Positions 1 to 5,111 of a stretch of 5,664 bases of DNA are shown one piece after another (positions within the stretch are counted from its first letter, which is position 1; the number at the start of each line of letters is the position of its first letter). The position numbers were made by a program, and so were the translations under genes. The stretch is taken from NCBI GenBank assembly GCA_002407865.1, contig DHPI01000007.1, forward strand, positions 24,882 through 30,545, read 5' to 3'. The stretch comes from Spirochaetia bacterium UBA5368 (lineage in GTDB: Bacteria; Spirochaetota; UBA4802; UBA5368). Under the pieces are notes generated by a model. That model was not told the DNA's origin. It made no database searches and worked only from the letters and a program-made list of their open reading frames with translations.

Positions 1-405
1 CAGGCGCACCATGGTTTTATCGATTGCCAGCGCACCTTCGGCAAGCCGCTTGATGAGATTCTCCGCAGAGCCAAAATCTTTCTGATTGATAAATCCGGTC
101 AACGTTTTTATTGCTTCCTGCGTCAGGCTTTTCGTGAGCCCGGCGTCCAGCTTGTACTGGAGATCGGAATTGATCTCAAACCTGTTCGGTCCAGACTCGA
201 TCAGCGACAACAGGTCGCTGTGGGGTTTTACAATCAGTTCGAACGGTGACTCCTGCCCTATCGCGACGAGGGAAAACATGCCGAGAAAGTTAAACCGCTG
301 TGAATCGACATATATGACTGATACCGCAAACGACGTCTGCCGCGGGATTCGTATCGCGACTTTAAACGTAACAACGGGCTTTTCGATGCCTTTCGGGTCT
401 TCCAT
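1..405 (-). CDS. Unrecognised protein, N-terminal 135 residues, 3' end outside window
   Basis: An open frame runs from an ATG at 405 to the window edge without a stop, so only the first 135 residues are visible and the C-terminus is missing. An in-frame TAA lies eight codons upstream of the ATG, with no other ATG between. No clear Shine-Dalgarno sequence precedes the start. About the first 65 residues alternate hydrophobic and polar residues like a beta-rich domain (for example VVTFKVAIRIP and FELIVKP). The remainder (DLLSLIESG, LTQEAIKTLTGFI, AENLIKRLAEGALAI) looks helical. There is no signal peptide or membrane segment, so it is probably cytoplasmic. I recognise no family and propose no function. 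A candidate promoter at 443-481 and a roughly 300 bp gap separate it from the aminotransferase gene upstream, so it is probably its own transcription unit. That it is a real gene rests on frame openness and plausible composition. Confidence 0.7.
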   Translation of the reverse strand, partial: MEDPKGIEKPVVTFKVAIRIPRQTSFAVSVIYVDSQRFNFLGMFSLVAIGQESPFELIVKPHSDLLSLIESGPNRFEINSDLQYKLDAGLTKSLTQEAIKTLTGFINQKDFGSAENLIKRLAEGALAIDKTMVRL

Positions 406-442
406 ATGCGTAGCATATCCGGATTGAATTTATTGCTGTTCT

Positions 443-481
443 AATGTATCTATTGATACTTTCCGGTCAAGACAGAGTCAA
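443..481 (-). promoter_or_regulatory. Candidate sigma-70-type promoters for the gene at 1-405
   Basis: Reading the minus strand, two overlapping -35/-10 pairs are visible. One is TTGACT (476-481) with TATCAA (453-458), 17 bp apart. The other is TTGACC (465-470) with TACATT (443-448), 16 bp apart. The -10 hexamers each match four of six consensus bases. A small inverted repeat, GTATC-N4-GATAC (446-459), lies inside the -10 region and could be an operator, though a 5-bp arm is weak evidence. The position, about 40-75 bp ahead of the ATG at 405, suits that gene. Confidence 0.4.
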
Positions 482-514
482 TCACTTTCATAAAAAATAT
501 CGCCTGTCTGATAT

Positions 515-646
515 CCTGCCGCCGGCGAGAATGGCGCTCTCGCCATGTGCCGCGCTTCCCAGTTTGCGCCGGAAAGCGCGGCCGAAAGCCCGATTTTTTT
601 AAGAAACGGAGGGTAGCCGAAGGCCGAACCGGCAGGGGGCCGGGCC
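515..646. repeat. G+C-rich block of nested inverted repeats, possible dispersed extragenic element
   Basis: Several perfect or near-perfect inverted repeats are packed into about 130 bp. CCTGCCG (515-521) is matched by CGGCAGG (630-636), bracketing the core. GGCGAGA (524-530) pairs with TCTCGCC (538-544). ATGGCG (531-536) can instead pair with CGCCAT (541-546), so these two stems exclude each other. Segments 549-560 and 571-582 form an 11-pair stem with one mismatch and a 10-nt loop. CCGGC (629-633) pairs with GCCGG (639-643). A run of seven T at 594-600 on the plus strand separates the two structured halves. This density is unlike the neighbouring spacers and fits a REP- or MITE-like element or a structured RNA. 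Copy number cannot be judged from one window, so 'repeat' is an inference. Confidence 0.4.
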
Positions 647-695
647 TTGTTACGTAAATTTTACCCACGGCAAATGGGGGACAATCACGAACATC

Positions 696-713
696 CTGAC
701 AGCGCCCTGTCAG
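696..713 (-). other. Small hairpin overlapping the aminotransferase stop codon
   Basis: CTGACAG (696-702) and CTGTCAG (707-713) form a perfect 7-bp stem with a 4-nt loop, and the TGA stop codon (712-710) lies in one arm. No T-run follows on the minus strand, so it is not a standard intrinsic terminator. It could stabilise the 3' end of the message or be chance. Confidence 0.3.
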
Positions 714-1951
714 CCGTATTGCTTTTTTACAGCCTTAAACGCGTCATCGGCGATATTCCATGTTTTCTTTATGTCTGCGTCAGTATGCGCCGTCGAGACA
801 AACCAGTTATGGTGCGATGTAAAGAACGCGCCGCGCCTGGTGGCCTCGCCGCACCAGTCCTGATGCAGCATAAGGCTTTCGTCGTCAGTTATGCGCAGGT
901 AGGGCATCGACGGCATCCCGCTTACCTTCAGCGTATATCCGTGCGTCCGCGCAATGTCGACCAGTCCATCGAGCAGCTTTTTTCCTTTCTTATTCATCAG
1001 CGCAGGCGCGTTAATACGCTTCAGCTCTTTCAATGTCGCAAGCGCTGCGGCCATCGGCTCCGCGGAAAACCAGTAACTCCCCGTGTGGAAGACCTTGGCC
1101 GCGTATGTTTTCAGCGCTTCCGTGCCGACAAGCGCCGATATCGGATAGCCGTTCGCGATTGCCTTGCAGTAACATGCGAGGTCGGGCTTAAACCCGAAAT
1201 ATTTTGCCGAGCCCGCCATATCGATCCTGAATCCGCACCGAACATCATCGATGATCAATACAATCCCTTCTTTATTGCACAGCGCTTCTATTTTCTGCCA
1301 ATACCCCTCCGCCGGAAACGCGCTATCGTCAAACGTCGGGTGATGATACGGCGTCGCCATGAATCCGGCTATCTGCCCCCGGTTTTCGCTGATCGCGCGC
1401 TCGAACGATTCGATATCGTTCCAATCGACATAGACGATATTCGCATGGTCTTCTTCAATGACGCCGGGATGGCCAGGAGCCTGCGCCCAGGGGGCCACCC
1501 CATGATAGCCTCCCCGCACAAGCACTATCTTCTTTCTGCCGGTCGCGGCGCGCGCCACCATGATAGCATACGAGGTCACGTCGCCGCCGTTTTTCGCGAA
1601 AAACGCCCAGTCGGCGATTTCTATCAGATCGACAAGATACTCCGCAAGCTCCACCATCACCGGCGCCGGCTCGGTTACACAGTTGCAGCTTTTTAATTGT
1701 TTTTGCGCGGCAGCGTCGACACCAGGGTGATTGTAGCCGAGCACCATGGGGCCATAGGCGCACATGTAGTCGATATATTCATTGCCATCCACATCCCAGA
1801 ATTTCGCCCCCTTCGCCCGTGCGGCGTAAAACGGATAATTCATCGCGGGGACATACGGCGAGGGGCTCATGTGGCCGTAAATGCCGCACGGTATCACCTG
1901 CGCCGCCCTTTTGAATAATGCTGATGATTTTTTATAGGTATATGTTTTCAT
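710..1951 (-). CDS. Class III PLP-dependent aminotransferase, HemL-like
   Basis: A 413-residue fold-type I PLP enzyme, about the family's usual length (400-430), predicted cytoplasmic. The substrate-entry segment FWDVDGNEYIDY (51-62) is typical of class III enzymes. KNGGDVTS (120-127) replaces the N-S/G-G-T/S-E-A cofactor-phosphate loop, and GGYHG (147-151) is the family's YHG motif. IIDDVRCGFR (233-242) supplies Asp235, expected to bind the pyridine nitrogen. YCKAIANGYPISA (261-273) supplies Lys263 for the Schiff base. The closest characterised relative by motif is glutamate-1-semialdehyde 2,1-aminomutase. The altered phosphate loop, the absence of heme genes and the pairing with an SCP2-type protein argue for another substrate, which I cannot name. 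I chose the ATG at 1951 because GAGGGGGG ends 7 nt upstream; a TTG seven codons earlier would skip that site. The gene starts 13 bp after the SCP2 gene ends, so they are almost certainly co-transcribed. Family is confident; substrate is unknown. Confidence 0.93.
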   Translation of the reverse strand: MKTYTYKKSSALFKRAAQVIPCGIYGHMSPSPYVPAMNYPFYAARAKGAKFWDVDGNEYIDYMCAYGPMVLGYNHPGVDAAAQKQLKSCNCVTEPAPVMVELAEYLVDLIEIADWAFFAKNGGDVTSYAIMVARAATGRKKIVLVRGGYHGVAPWAQAPGHPGVIEEDHANIVYVDWNDIESFERAISENRGQIAGFMATPYHHPTFDDSAFPAEGYWQKIEALCNKEGIVLIIDDVRCGFRIDMAGSAKYFGFKPDLACYCKAIANGYPISALVGTEALKTYAAKVFHTGSYWFSAEPMAAALATLKELKRINAPALMNKKGKKLLDGLVDIARTHGYTLKVSGMPSMPYLRITDDESLMLHQDWCGEATRRGAFFTSHHNWFVSTAHTDADIKKTWNIADDAFKAVKKQYG

Positions 1952-1958
1952 CGGTACA

Positions 1959-1966
1959 CCCCCCTC
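1959..1966 (-). promoter_or_regulatory. Ribosome binding site deciding the aminotransferase start
   Basis: GAGGGGGG on the minus strand lies 7 nt ahead of the ATG at 1951. It overlaps the TGA stop of the upstream SCP2 gene (1967-1965) by two bases, a layout that favours translational coupling. Confidence 0.7.
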
Positions 1967-2726
1967 ACCCAAGATACGCCGGAACGCGGTCGAGCATCAT
2001 ATCGATTGATTCTATCATCCCTATCTGCCCCCTGGGCATAATAAGCCCGCTGGCAACGCCAGTAAAACTGTCAAGCTTCTGGTTGAGTACCTCGCTCGCG
2101 ACCTTTATGTTCTTAAAAAAGATAGCGGACATCGGCTTTTCGGCATCGCCCTTTCTGGCAACGACAGCGCCATGACTAAATTCGAGGTGCGCCGCCGGCC
2201 CGCCGGGAAGCACCTTCATAAGCGCGACGCCATCGCGCATGTGGGATGTCGCGTTTTTGCACGCATCATCGTACTTACCAAGTTCACCGATGGCAAACAC
2301 CGCGGTCGTAAGCGTAAAGCGCGTATTCAACGCAAGATAGGCGCTATTTTTCAGCAGTTCGGGCGTCGGCTTGAGGTAGTATTCAAGACGTTTCGTTAAC
2401 TTTGGAAAGTCTTTCAACAGAAACCCGAGCCGCGTGAATCCCTTCAGTATAACCGGGTTGGCCTTTCCATCGAACATTTTGTTAAGATGCGCGGGAGAGA
2501 AAAAATAAAGAACAACCGAGGGATTTTTATATCTGCCGCGCCCAACCGTACAGCGCCCATCATGTATCGCGACATATGCGCGCGGACCATTCCTCACAAT
2601 AAACTGCAACGATACATTCCAATTCTTTACAATCGCGGCAATTTCTTCATCGTAGAGAACAAGATCTTCGAGATTGACGAATACGGCGTGCAGATTAAGA
2701 TGCGCCTTGATATATTCCCTGTCCAT
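1965..2726 (-). CDS. SCP2-like sterol/lipid-binding protein with an apparent internal duplication
   Basis: A 253-residue soluble protein with no signal peptide or membrane helix. Residues about 38-118 have the SCP2 pattern: beta-rich RNGPRAYVAIHDGRCTVG, then NPSVVLYFFSPAHLNKMFDGKA, then a small apolar stretch and a helix ending in RLEYYLKP. SCP2 folds enclose a hydrophobic tunnel that binds sterols, fatty acids or acyl-CoA. Residues about 174-251 repeat the layout: GGPAAHLEFSHGAVVARKG, EKPMSAIFFKNIKVASEVLN, an apolar stretch with G-GLIMPRGQIG, and a final helix ending VPAYL. I read this as a second, diverged SCP2 unit joined by a helical linker (about 119-170). The ATG at 2726 has GGAGGAGG 7 nt upstream. 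It is the first gene of an operon with the aminotransferase, which suggests it binds or presents that enzyme's substrate or product. The domain call is from pattern recognition and the function is inferred. The conserved family could also be enzymatically silent and purely regulatory. Confidence 0.75.
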   Translation of the reverse strand: MDREYIKAHLNLHAVFVNLEDLVLYDEEIAAIVKNWNVSLQFIVRNGPRAYVAIHDGRCTVGRGRYKNPSVVLYFFSPAHLNKMFDGKANPVILKGFTRLGFLLKDFPKLTKRLEYYLKPTPELLKNSAYLALNTRFTLTTAVFAIGELGKYDDACKNATSHMRDGVALMKVLPGGPAAHLEFSHGAVVARKGDAEKPMSAIFFKNIKVASEVLNQKLDSFTGVASGLIMPRGQIGMIESIDMMLDRVPAYLG

Positions 2727-2733
2727 GGTAAAC

Positions 2734-2741
2734 CCTCCTCC
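2734..2741 (-). promoter_or_regulatory. Strong ribosome binding site of the SCP2 gene
   Basis: GGAGGAGG on the minus strand, 7 nt before the ATG at 2726. It is the strongest Shine-Dalgarno sequence in the window and fixes the start, implying high expression when the operator is free. Confidence 0.8.
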
Positions 2742-2748
2742 GATAAAA

Positions 2749-2770
2749 AATGAGTGAGCGCTTACTCATT
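2749..2770. promoter_or_regulatory. Near-perfect 22-bp palindrome, candidate TetR-family operator
   Basis: The core TGAGTGAGCGCTTACTCA is flanked by complementary A/T pairs. Only one symmetric position pair (2756 and 2763) fails to match across 22 bp. Half-sites of the form TGAGTGAGC resemble operators of TetR-family repressors such as FadR of Bacillus, whose consensus is TGAATGA-N-TCATTCA-like. The palindrome touches the predicted -10 box and covers the expected transcription start of the SCP2-aminotransferase operon, so a bound dimer would block initiation. The regulator gene is not in the window. The palindrome is seen directly; the TetR assignment is inferred. Confidence 0.7.
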
Positions 2771-2808
2771 CAATCACGCGTGCGGTATATGTCAATAATT
2801 AATTATTT
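2768..2808 (-). promoter_or_regulatory. Promoter of the SCP2-aminotransferase operon with A/T-rich upstream element
   Basis: On the minus strand a consensus TTGACA (2795-2790) is followed after 16 bp by TTGAAT (2773-2768), which matches four of six -10 positions. Immediately upstream is an A/T-only tract containing a perfect 14-bp palindrome (2794-2807), in the place of an UP element. The start point would fall near 2761, inside the operator, leaving a leader of about 35 nt before the ATG. The -35 box lies only 22 bp beyond the cysE stop codon, and no terminator is visible, so read-through from cysE is possible. Confidence 0.6.
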
Positions 2809-2817
2809 TTGTCGTTA

Positions 2818-3756
2818 TTATTTTAGCTCGCCGTTCTCGAACACGTTTTCACACGCCCCGCTCTGATAAACGCGGGTGCCCGGAGGCACGTCGTGCGTAA
2901 GCCATACGTTACCACCGATTTCGGCGCCTCTGCCGATGGTAATGCGTCCGAGTATCGTAGCGCCGGAATAGATGATAACGTCGTCTTCGACAATGGGATG
3001 ACGCGGTATGCCTTTGATCGGCTTCCCGTGTTCATCGAGTGGAAAGCTTTTCGCGCCGAGGGTTACCCCCTGGTAGATACGCACGTTTCTACCGATAATC
3101 GTCGTTTCGCCGATCACAACACCGGTGCCATGATCGATAAAAAAACGCTCGCCTATCCGTGCTCCCGGATGGATATCGATACCGGTCGCGGAATGCGCCA
3201 TCTCCGTAATAATGCGCGGGATGAGCGGCACTCCGAGAAGGTTAAGCTCGTGCGCAATTCTGAAATTCGACATCGCTGTGATGCTCGGATAGCAGAATAT
3301 GGTTTCGCCGTGGCTTTTTGCCGCGGGATCGCCCTCGAAGGCAGCCTGCACGTCGGTCGCAAGCACCCGGCGTATATCCGGCAGCGTTTCGAGAAAACGC
3401 AGCGCAATATCGCGGGCGCGGATCTCGCAAATGCCACAATCCGGGATATCGCCGTCTTCGCACGAAAAACACAATCCCCTGTTGATCTGTTCCCGCAACA
3501 GGGAAAAGACGTTATCGATTGTCGATCCGATGTAATACCGCATTGTGCCCGGCTTCAACTCGGAATGTCCGTAAAATCCGGGAAACAGCACCGAACGCAA
3601 AAGCTCGACAATCTCGCCAAGCCGCTCCACCGACGGCATCGGCGCTTCCTGTGACGGCCGGTAGTATACCGATTCGTACGAATTCGGATCGCACAGGCGG
3701 TTGATCAGATTGTCAAAGGCGAAGGTATTATTTTTGTTGCGGTTGTTATTCTGCAT
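2818..3756 (-). CDS. cysE: Serine O-acetyltransferase, long EpsC/plant-like type
   Basis: Transfers an acetyl group from acetyl-CoA to L-serine, giving O-acetylserine, the precursor that the CysK/CysM sulfhydrylase turns into cysteine; cytoplasmic. At 312 residues it is longer than E. coli CysE (273). The N-terminal helical domain covers about 40-180. The C-terminal left-handed beta-helix covers about 190-300, with hexapeptide repeats (IDIHPGARIG, VVIGETTIIG, VRIYQGVTLGA, IIYSGATILG, AEIGGNVW). Asp194 (in DIHP) and His209 (in FIDHGTG) have the 15-residue spacing of the catalytic Asp143/His158 pair of E. coli CysE. The GDPAA and YPSITAMSNFRIAHELN segments are typical of the family. An unusual cysteine cluster, C96-x2-C99-x7-C107-x2-C110, lies in the N-terminal domain. 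The ATG at 3756 has only a weak GGGA-type ribosome site. A candidate promoter at 3815-3842 suggests independent transcription. The product is confident; feedback inhibition by cysteine is usual in the family but not demonstrable here. Confidence 0.95.
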   Translation of the reverse strand: MQNNNRNKNNTFAFDNLINRLCDPNSYESVYYRPSQEAPMPSVERLGEIVELLRSVLFPGFYGHSELKPGTMRYYIGSTIDNVFSLLREQINRGLCFSCEDGDIPDCGICEIRARDIALRFLETLPDIRRVLATDVQAAFEGDPAAKSHGETIFCYPSITAMSNFRIAHELNLLGVPLIPRIITEMAHSATGIDIHPGARIGERFFIDHGTGVVIGETTIIGRNVRIYQGVTLGAKSFPLDEHGKPIKGIPRHPIVEDDVIIYSGATILGRITIGRGAEIGGNVWLTHDVPPGTRVYQSGACENVFENGELK

Positions 3757-3814
3757 GTGTCGTTTTCCCGGAACTGAATAGATTGCGTTTGCGCCATTTC
3801 AGCGGCACACGTCA

Positions 3815-3842
3815 AATATATGCCGCCGCGTAAAAAAGACAA
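3815..3842 (-). promoter_or_regulatory. Candidate cysE promoter
   Basis: On the minus strand TTGTCT (3842-3837) and TATATT (3820-3815) are 16 bp apart and match four and five of six consensus bases. The predicted start, near 3808, leaves a leader of about 50 nt before the cysE ATG. I see no cysteine-linked riboswitch or T-box signature in that leader. The box lies 40 bp past the namZ stop codon. Confidence 0.5.
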
Positions 3843-3881
3843 ATATAAATCACGTGAATTTCTTTTTCCGTTACGCTGATG

Positions 3882-5045
3882 TCACGCGTACCGCAGATAC
3901 GGCTTTCTGTTTTCACTAAACTGTTCCTCGTCGGGCCGCCACGAATCGGCGATCGCGGCAAGAGTTTCGCCGCCGCATATCATTTCCCTGATCTTCGCGC
4001 TTCCCGCAAGCAGGTCAAACGCCGGATGCAGTGAATTGAACTCGTAGACGTCGTAAAGAAAACGGAAATCACCGCCATACCAGTCGTACAGCTTTTTAAT
4101 AACGGCGGCTCCAGTAAGAAAGGGCCTGATCGCCGACGCATCGAGGACATGCAGATACGCGCCGCCGATCGCCTGCCCGGCGAATTTATTGAACACCGGC
4201 TTAAAACGCACGGGCCTGAAAAACACCCCCGGCAGATCGAGCAAATTGAGCTCGCCGGAAAACGCTTCCGGCTCGACAAAGGGAGCGCCGAATACGAGAA
4301 ACGGATATGTGGTGCCCCTCCCCTCGGAAACGCACGTGCCCTCCAGCATGCACATGCCCGGATACACAAGCGCCGTTGTCGTCGTCGGCATGTTCGGCGA
4401 CGGCGGTATCCATTGCAGGCCGGTATCGCGGTACATCATCGTTCGCCTCCATCCCCGCATCGCGACAACGTTCAGATTTACATCGAGACGATGGGCGTCC
4501 CGGTAGAGCAGCGCCAGTTCAGCGGCTGTCATTCCATGCCGCACCGGTATGTGAAACACGCCGACGAACGATTCGAAGCCATTTCTCAAAACCGGCCCCT
4601 CAACCGTTTCGCCGCCCAGGGGATTCGGGCGGTCGAGCACCATAAATTCAACATCGTTCCCCGCGATGCTTTCCATGAAGAGGGCCATCGTGTTTACATA
4701 GGTATAGTAGCGTGCACCGACATCCTGAATGTCGAAAACGACACAATCGATATCGTCCAGGCTTCCGGCGGGCGGCTTCAGTGACGAGTGCGAATCGCCG
4801 TACAGGCTCACAATCTCGCACCGCATGCCCTCCTGCGTTTGCACCGCCACCTGGTCCTGTTCGGTGCTGAATATGCCGTGCTCCGGCGAAAAAATACGCC
4901 GCAGGTCGATGCCGCCGCGCATGAACGCGTCCCAGCTATATTCGCGTCCGGCGGTTACCGACGTCTGGTTCGCGACGAGCGCCACGCGCCGTCCTCTGCA
5001 CGCATCTCGTTGTTCGAGAAAAACATCAAGTCCCGTTTGAACCAT
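3882..5045 (-). CDS. namZ: Exo-beta-N-acetylmuramidase NamZ family (DUF1343, GH171)
   Basis: Family members such as Bacillus subtilis NamZ (YbbC) remove MurNAc from the non-reducing end of peptidoglycan chains. The 387-residue product has the family's motifs in order: QTGLDV at the start (3-8), RVALVANQTSVT (20-31), SPEHGIFS (53-60) with the conserved Glu55-His56, VFDIQDVGARYYTY (103-116), VLDRPNPLGG (136-145), IPVRHGMTAAELA (166-178), SPNMPTTTTALVYPG (216-230) and LEGTCVSEGRGT (234-245). The core domain fills the chain with no spare N-terminus and no signal peptide, so a cytoplasmic or periplasm-independent role is predicted, unlike many secreted homologues. I chose the ATG at 5045 because family members begin there and AAGGGG lies 11 nt upstream; a TTG 19 codons earlier has no ribosome site and would not add a signal peptide. 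The gene follows a sugar nucleotidyltransferase by 66 bp, compatible with MurNAc recycling. The family is near certain; activity and location are inferred. Confidence 0.92.
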   Translation of the reverse strand: MVQTGLDVFLEQRDACRGRRVALVANQTSVTAGREYSWDAFMRGGIDLRRIFSPEHGIFSTEQDQVAVQTQEGMRCEIVSLYGDSHSSLKPPAGSLDDIDCVVFDIQDVGARYYTYVNTMALFMESIAGNDVEFMVLDRPNPLGGETVEGPVLRNGFESFVGVFHIPVRHGMTAAELALLYRDAHRLDVNLNVVAMRGWRRTMMYRDTGLQWIPPSPNMPTTTTALVYPGMCMLEGTCVSEGRGTTYPFLVFGAPFVEPEAFSGELNLLDLPGVFFRPVRFKPVFNKFAGQAIGGAYLHVLDASAIRPFLTGAAVIKKLYDWYGGDFRFLYDVYEFNSLHPAFDLLAGSAKIREMICGGETLAAIADSWRPDEEQFSENRKPYLRYA

Positions 5046-5056
5046 GGCATCACACA

Positions 5057-5062
5057 CCCCTT
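5057..5062 (-). promoter_or_regulatory. Ribosome binding site supporting the namZ start
   Basis: AAGGGG on the minus strand lies 11 nt before the ATG at 5045. The spacing is slightly long but it is the only good site near the 5' end, and it rules out the in-frame TTG at 5102. No convincing -35/-10 pair appears in the 66 bp before namZ, so co-transcription with the upstream gene is likely. Confidence 0.55.
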
Positions 5063-5111
5063 GAATAAATTCAGCGCATCGTATCAGATTATGACGACGC
5101 AAAAAGACCGC

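Larger units (their letters stand above)
406..709. other. Gene-free stretch between the aminotransferase gene and the partial gene
   Basis: About 300 bp without a convincing gene. From the upstream side it holds most of a small hairpin at the aminotransferase stop codon (696-713), an unremarkable stretch, a G+C-rich block with nested inverted repeats (about 515-646), and an A/T-richer segment with candidate promoters (443-481). A 72-codon frame at 450-668 on the minus strand is open, but its product is arginine- and proline-rich with no domain character, so I do not call it. I see no classical intrinsic terminator for the aminotransferase operon. Confidence 0.6.

Noticed and set aside
580..600. 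Plus-strand intrinsic terminator (short stem plus seven T)
   Set aside because: The stem directly before the T-run is only 3 bp, and no plus-strand gene exists for it to terminate.
450..668. 72-codon minus-strand open frame
   Set aside because: The product is arginine/proline-rich with no domain pattern, lies across inverted repeats, and includes the candidate promoter region of the next gene. Most likely a chance frame in a G+C-rich repeat.
647..1696. 349-codon plus-strand frame opposite the aminotransferase
   Set aside because: Antisense shadow of a gene with clear PLP-enzyme motifs; its product is full of Arg and His and resembles no family.
1952..1972. TTG start seven codons upstream for the aminotransferase
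   Set aside because: It would overlap the SCP2 gene and places the GAGGGGGG ribosome site inside the coding sequence; the ATG at 1951 is ideally spaced from that site.
2794..2807. Perfect 14-bp A/T-only palindrome as a separate operator or terminator
   Set aside because: A/T-only palindromes arise easily by chance; its place just upstream of the -35 box is better explained as an UP-type element.
2893..3654. 253-codon plus-strand frame opposite cysE
   Set aside because: Antisense shadow; the minus strand carries the catalytic motifs of serine acetyltransferase throughout.
3832..3881. T-rich tract after the namZ stop as an intrinsic terminator
   Set aside because: The minus strand has a run of six T but no G+C-rich stem directly before it. 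The 8-bp TCACGTGA palindrome at 3850-3857 is too short and separated by A/T sequence.
4149..4784. 211-codon plus-strand frame opposite namZ
   Set aside because: Antisense shadow of the NamZ motif region, with low-complexity Arg/His composition.
5046..5102. TTG start 19 codons upstream for namZ
   Set aside because: No ribosome site, no family resemblance in the added residues and no signal peptide gained.
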